Source: Bathymodiolus azoricus thioautotrophic gill symbiont (lineage in GTDB: Bacteria; Pseudomonadota; Gammaproteobacteria; PS1; Pseudothioglobaceae). From it: a DNA stretch of 14,180 bases. This document shows positions 13,750 through 14,180 of the stretch, in pieces (position 1 is the stretch's first letter; each line of letters opens with the position of its first letter). The stretch spans positions 1-14,180 of the forward strand of contig NZ_CDSC02000136.1 in assembly GCF_001298715.1 (NCBI RefSeq). The letters run 5' to 3'. Both the position numbers and the translations under genes were made by a program. Below the pieces are notes generated by a model. That model made no database searches. It was not told where the DNA came from and worked only from the letters and a program-made list of their open reading frames with translations.

Positions 13750-14180
13750 ATGGTTGTCATTCAAAACACGCTCAATGATTCATCTCTCAATGAGAGAAAT
13801 CTCACTGATACCTTGCAGCAAGTGATTGCTGAGCTAGGTTATGGTGGGAGTGAGTTATTGATTCGATTGGTTGATACAGCTGAGATTCAACTGTTGAACA
13901 GAACCTACCGTGAAAAAGACAAACCCACCAATGTTTTGTCGTTTCCAAGTGAGTTACCTAAAGAAATTGAGGTGGCTATTTTAGGTGATGTGGTGATTTG
14001 TATTGCAGTGGTGCAAATTGAGGCTAAGGCGCAAAGCAAAACATTTGAAAATCACCTGATGCATACGGCTGTTCACGGGGTTTTGCACCTGTTAGGCTAT
14101 GACCATATTAAAGACAATGAAGCTGATGAGATGGAGGGTTTGGAAATTAAAATCTTAGCGGGGTTGGGAATAGAAAACCC
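13750..14180 (+). CDS. ybeY: rRNA maturation endoribonuclease YbeY (3' end outside window)
   Basis: YbeY is a zinc endoribonuclease acting in 16S rRNA 3'-end maturation and ribosome quality control. The frame is open from the ATG at 13750 to the window edge, 143 codons. Motifs: [20 protein letters not shown] (R54 equals the conserved arginine), [11 protein letters not shown] (58-68), LGDVVI (78-83) and the zinc site [11 protein letters not shown] (H109, H113, H119). E. coli YbeY is 155 aa, and the last residues here (GLGIENP) align with its C-terminal region, so only about ten residues should be missing. The AAAGG before the ATG is only 1 nt away, too close for a normal ribosome binding site. 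It is divergent from priA. Confidence 0.95.
   Translation, partial: MVVIQNTLNDSSLNERNLTDTLQQVIAELGYGGSELLIRLVDTAEIQLLNRTYREKDKPTNVLSFPSELPKEIEVAILGDVVICIAVVQIEAKAQSKTFENHLMHTAVHGVLHLLGYDHIKDNEADEMEGLEIKILAGLGIEN

Noticed and set aside
13741..13754. Third copy of the IS-end-like motif (complement GCCTTTG)
   Set aside because: Only seven consecutive bases match; expected by chance and located at the ybeY start codon.
1..14180. CRISPR array, phage genes, defence island
   Set aside because: No regularly spaced direct repeats and no nuclease, Cas, integrase or phage structural genes apart from the decayed transposase.

Overview
The window is a compact, AT-rich stretch of a gammaproteobacterial chromosome carrying almost only housekeeping genes. 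A DsrS-like gene, otherwise known from the sulfur-oxidation (reverse dsr) locus of purple sulfur bacteria and relatives, and the low GC suggest a sulfur-oxidising lineage such as the SUP05/Candidatus Thioglobus group or related thiotrophic symbionts. That placement is an inference from gene content; no marker gene was compared.

Layout: (1) 1-430 holds no intact gene. A decayed, internally deleted IS5-type insertion sequence fills about 139-430. (2) 496-2161, minus strand: a two-gene unit of unknown function (65 aa and 176 aa) with its own promoter, then ispE (isoprenoid precursor synthesis), then tRNA-Gln(UUG). In many gammaproteobacteria ispE and tRNA-Gln are followed by prs; here the IS remnant follows instead. 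(3) 2274-5066, minus strand: operon pepP-trpD-orn (proline aminopeptidase, tryptophan synthesis, oligoribonuclease). (4) 5102-7446, plus strand: rsmE (16S rRNA methylation) and a DUF945/YdgA-like envelope protein. (5) 7448-9730, minus strand: operon proC - YgfX-like membrane protein - dsrS. (6) 9788-11725, plus strand: gph (phosphoglycolate phosphatase) and bioA (biotin synthesis). (7) 11734-13698, minus strand: priA (replication restart helicase). (8) 13750-end, plus strand: ybeY (rRNA maturation endonuclease), cut by the window edge just short of its expected C-terminus.

Packing is very tight: a 4-bp pepP/trpD overlap, 1-nt and 8-nt gaps between convergent genes, and divergent promoters squeezed into 35-57 bp. 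Points that stand out are the ispE reading frame with no ATG/GTG/TTG start that includes its conserved N-terminus, the unknown 65/176-aa pair next to ispE, a dsrS-like gene in a proC operon, and an IS-end-like sequence in the pepP/rsmE promoter that matches the end of the IS remnant. I found no defence system, CRISPR array or clearly new large system.
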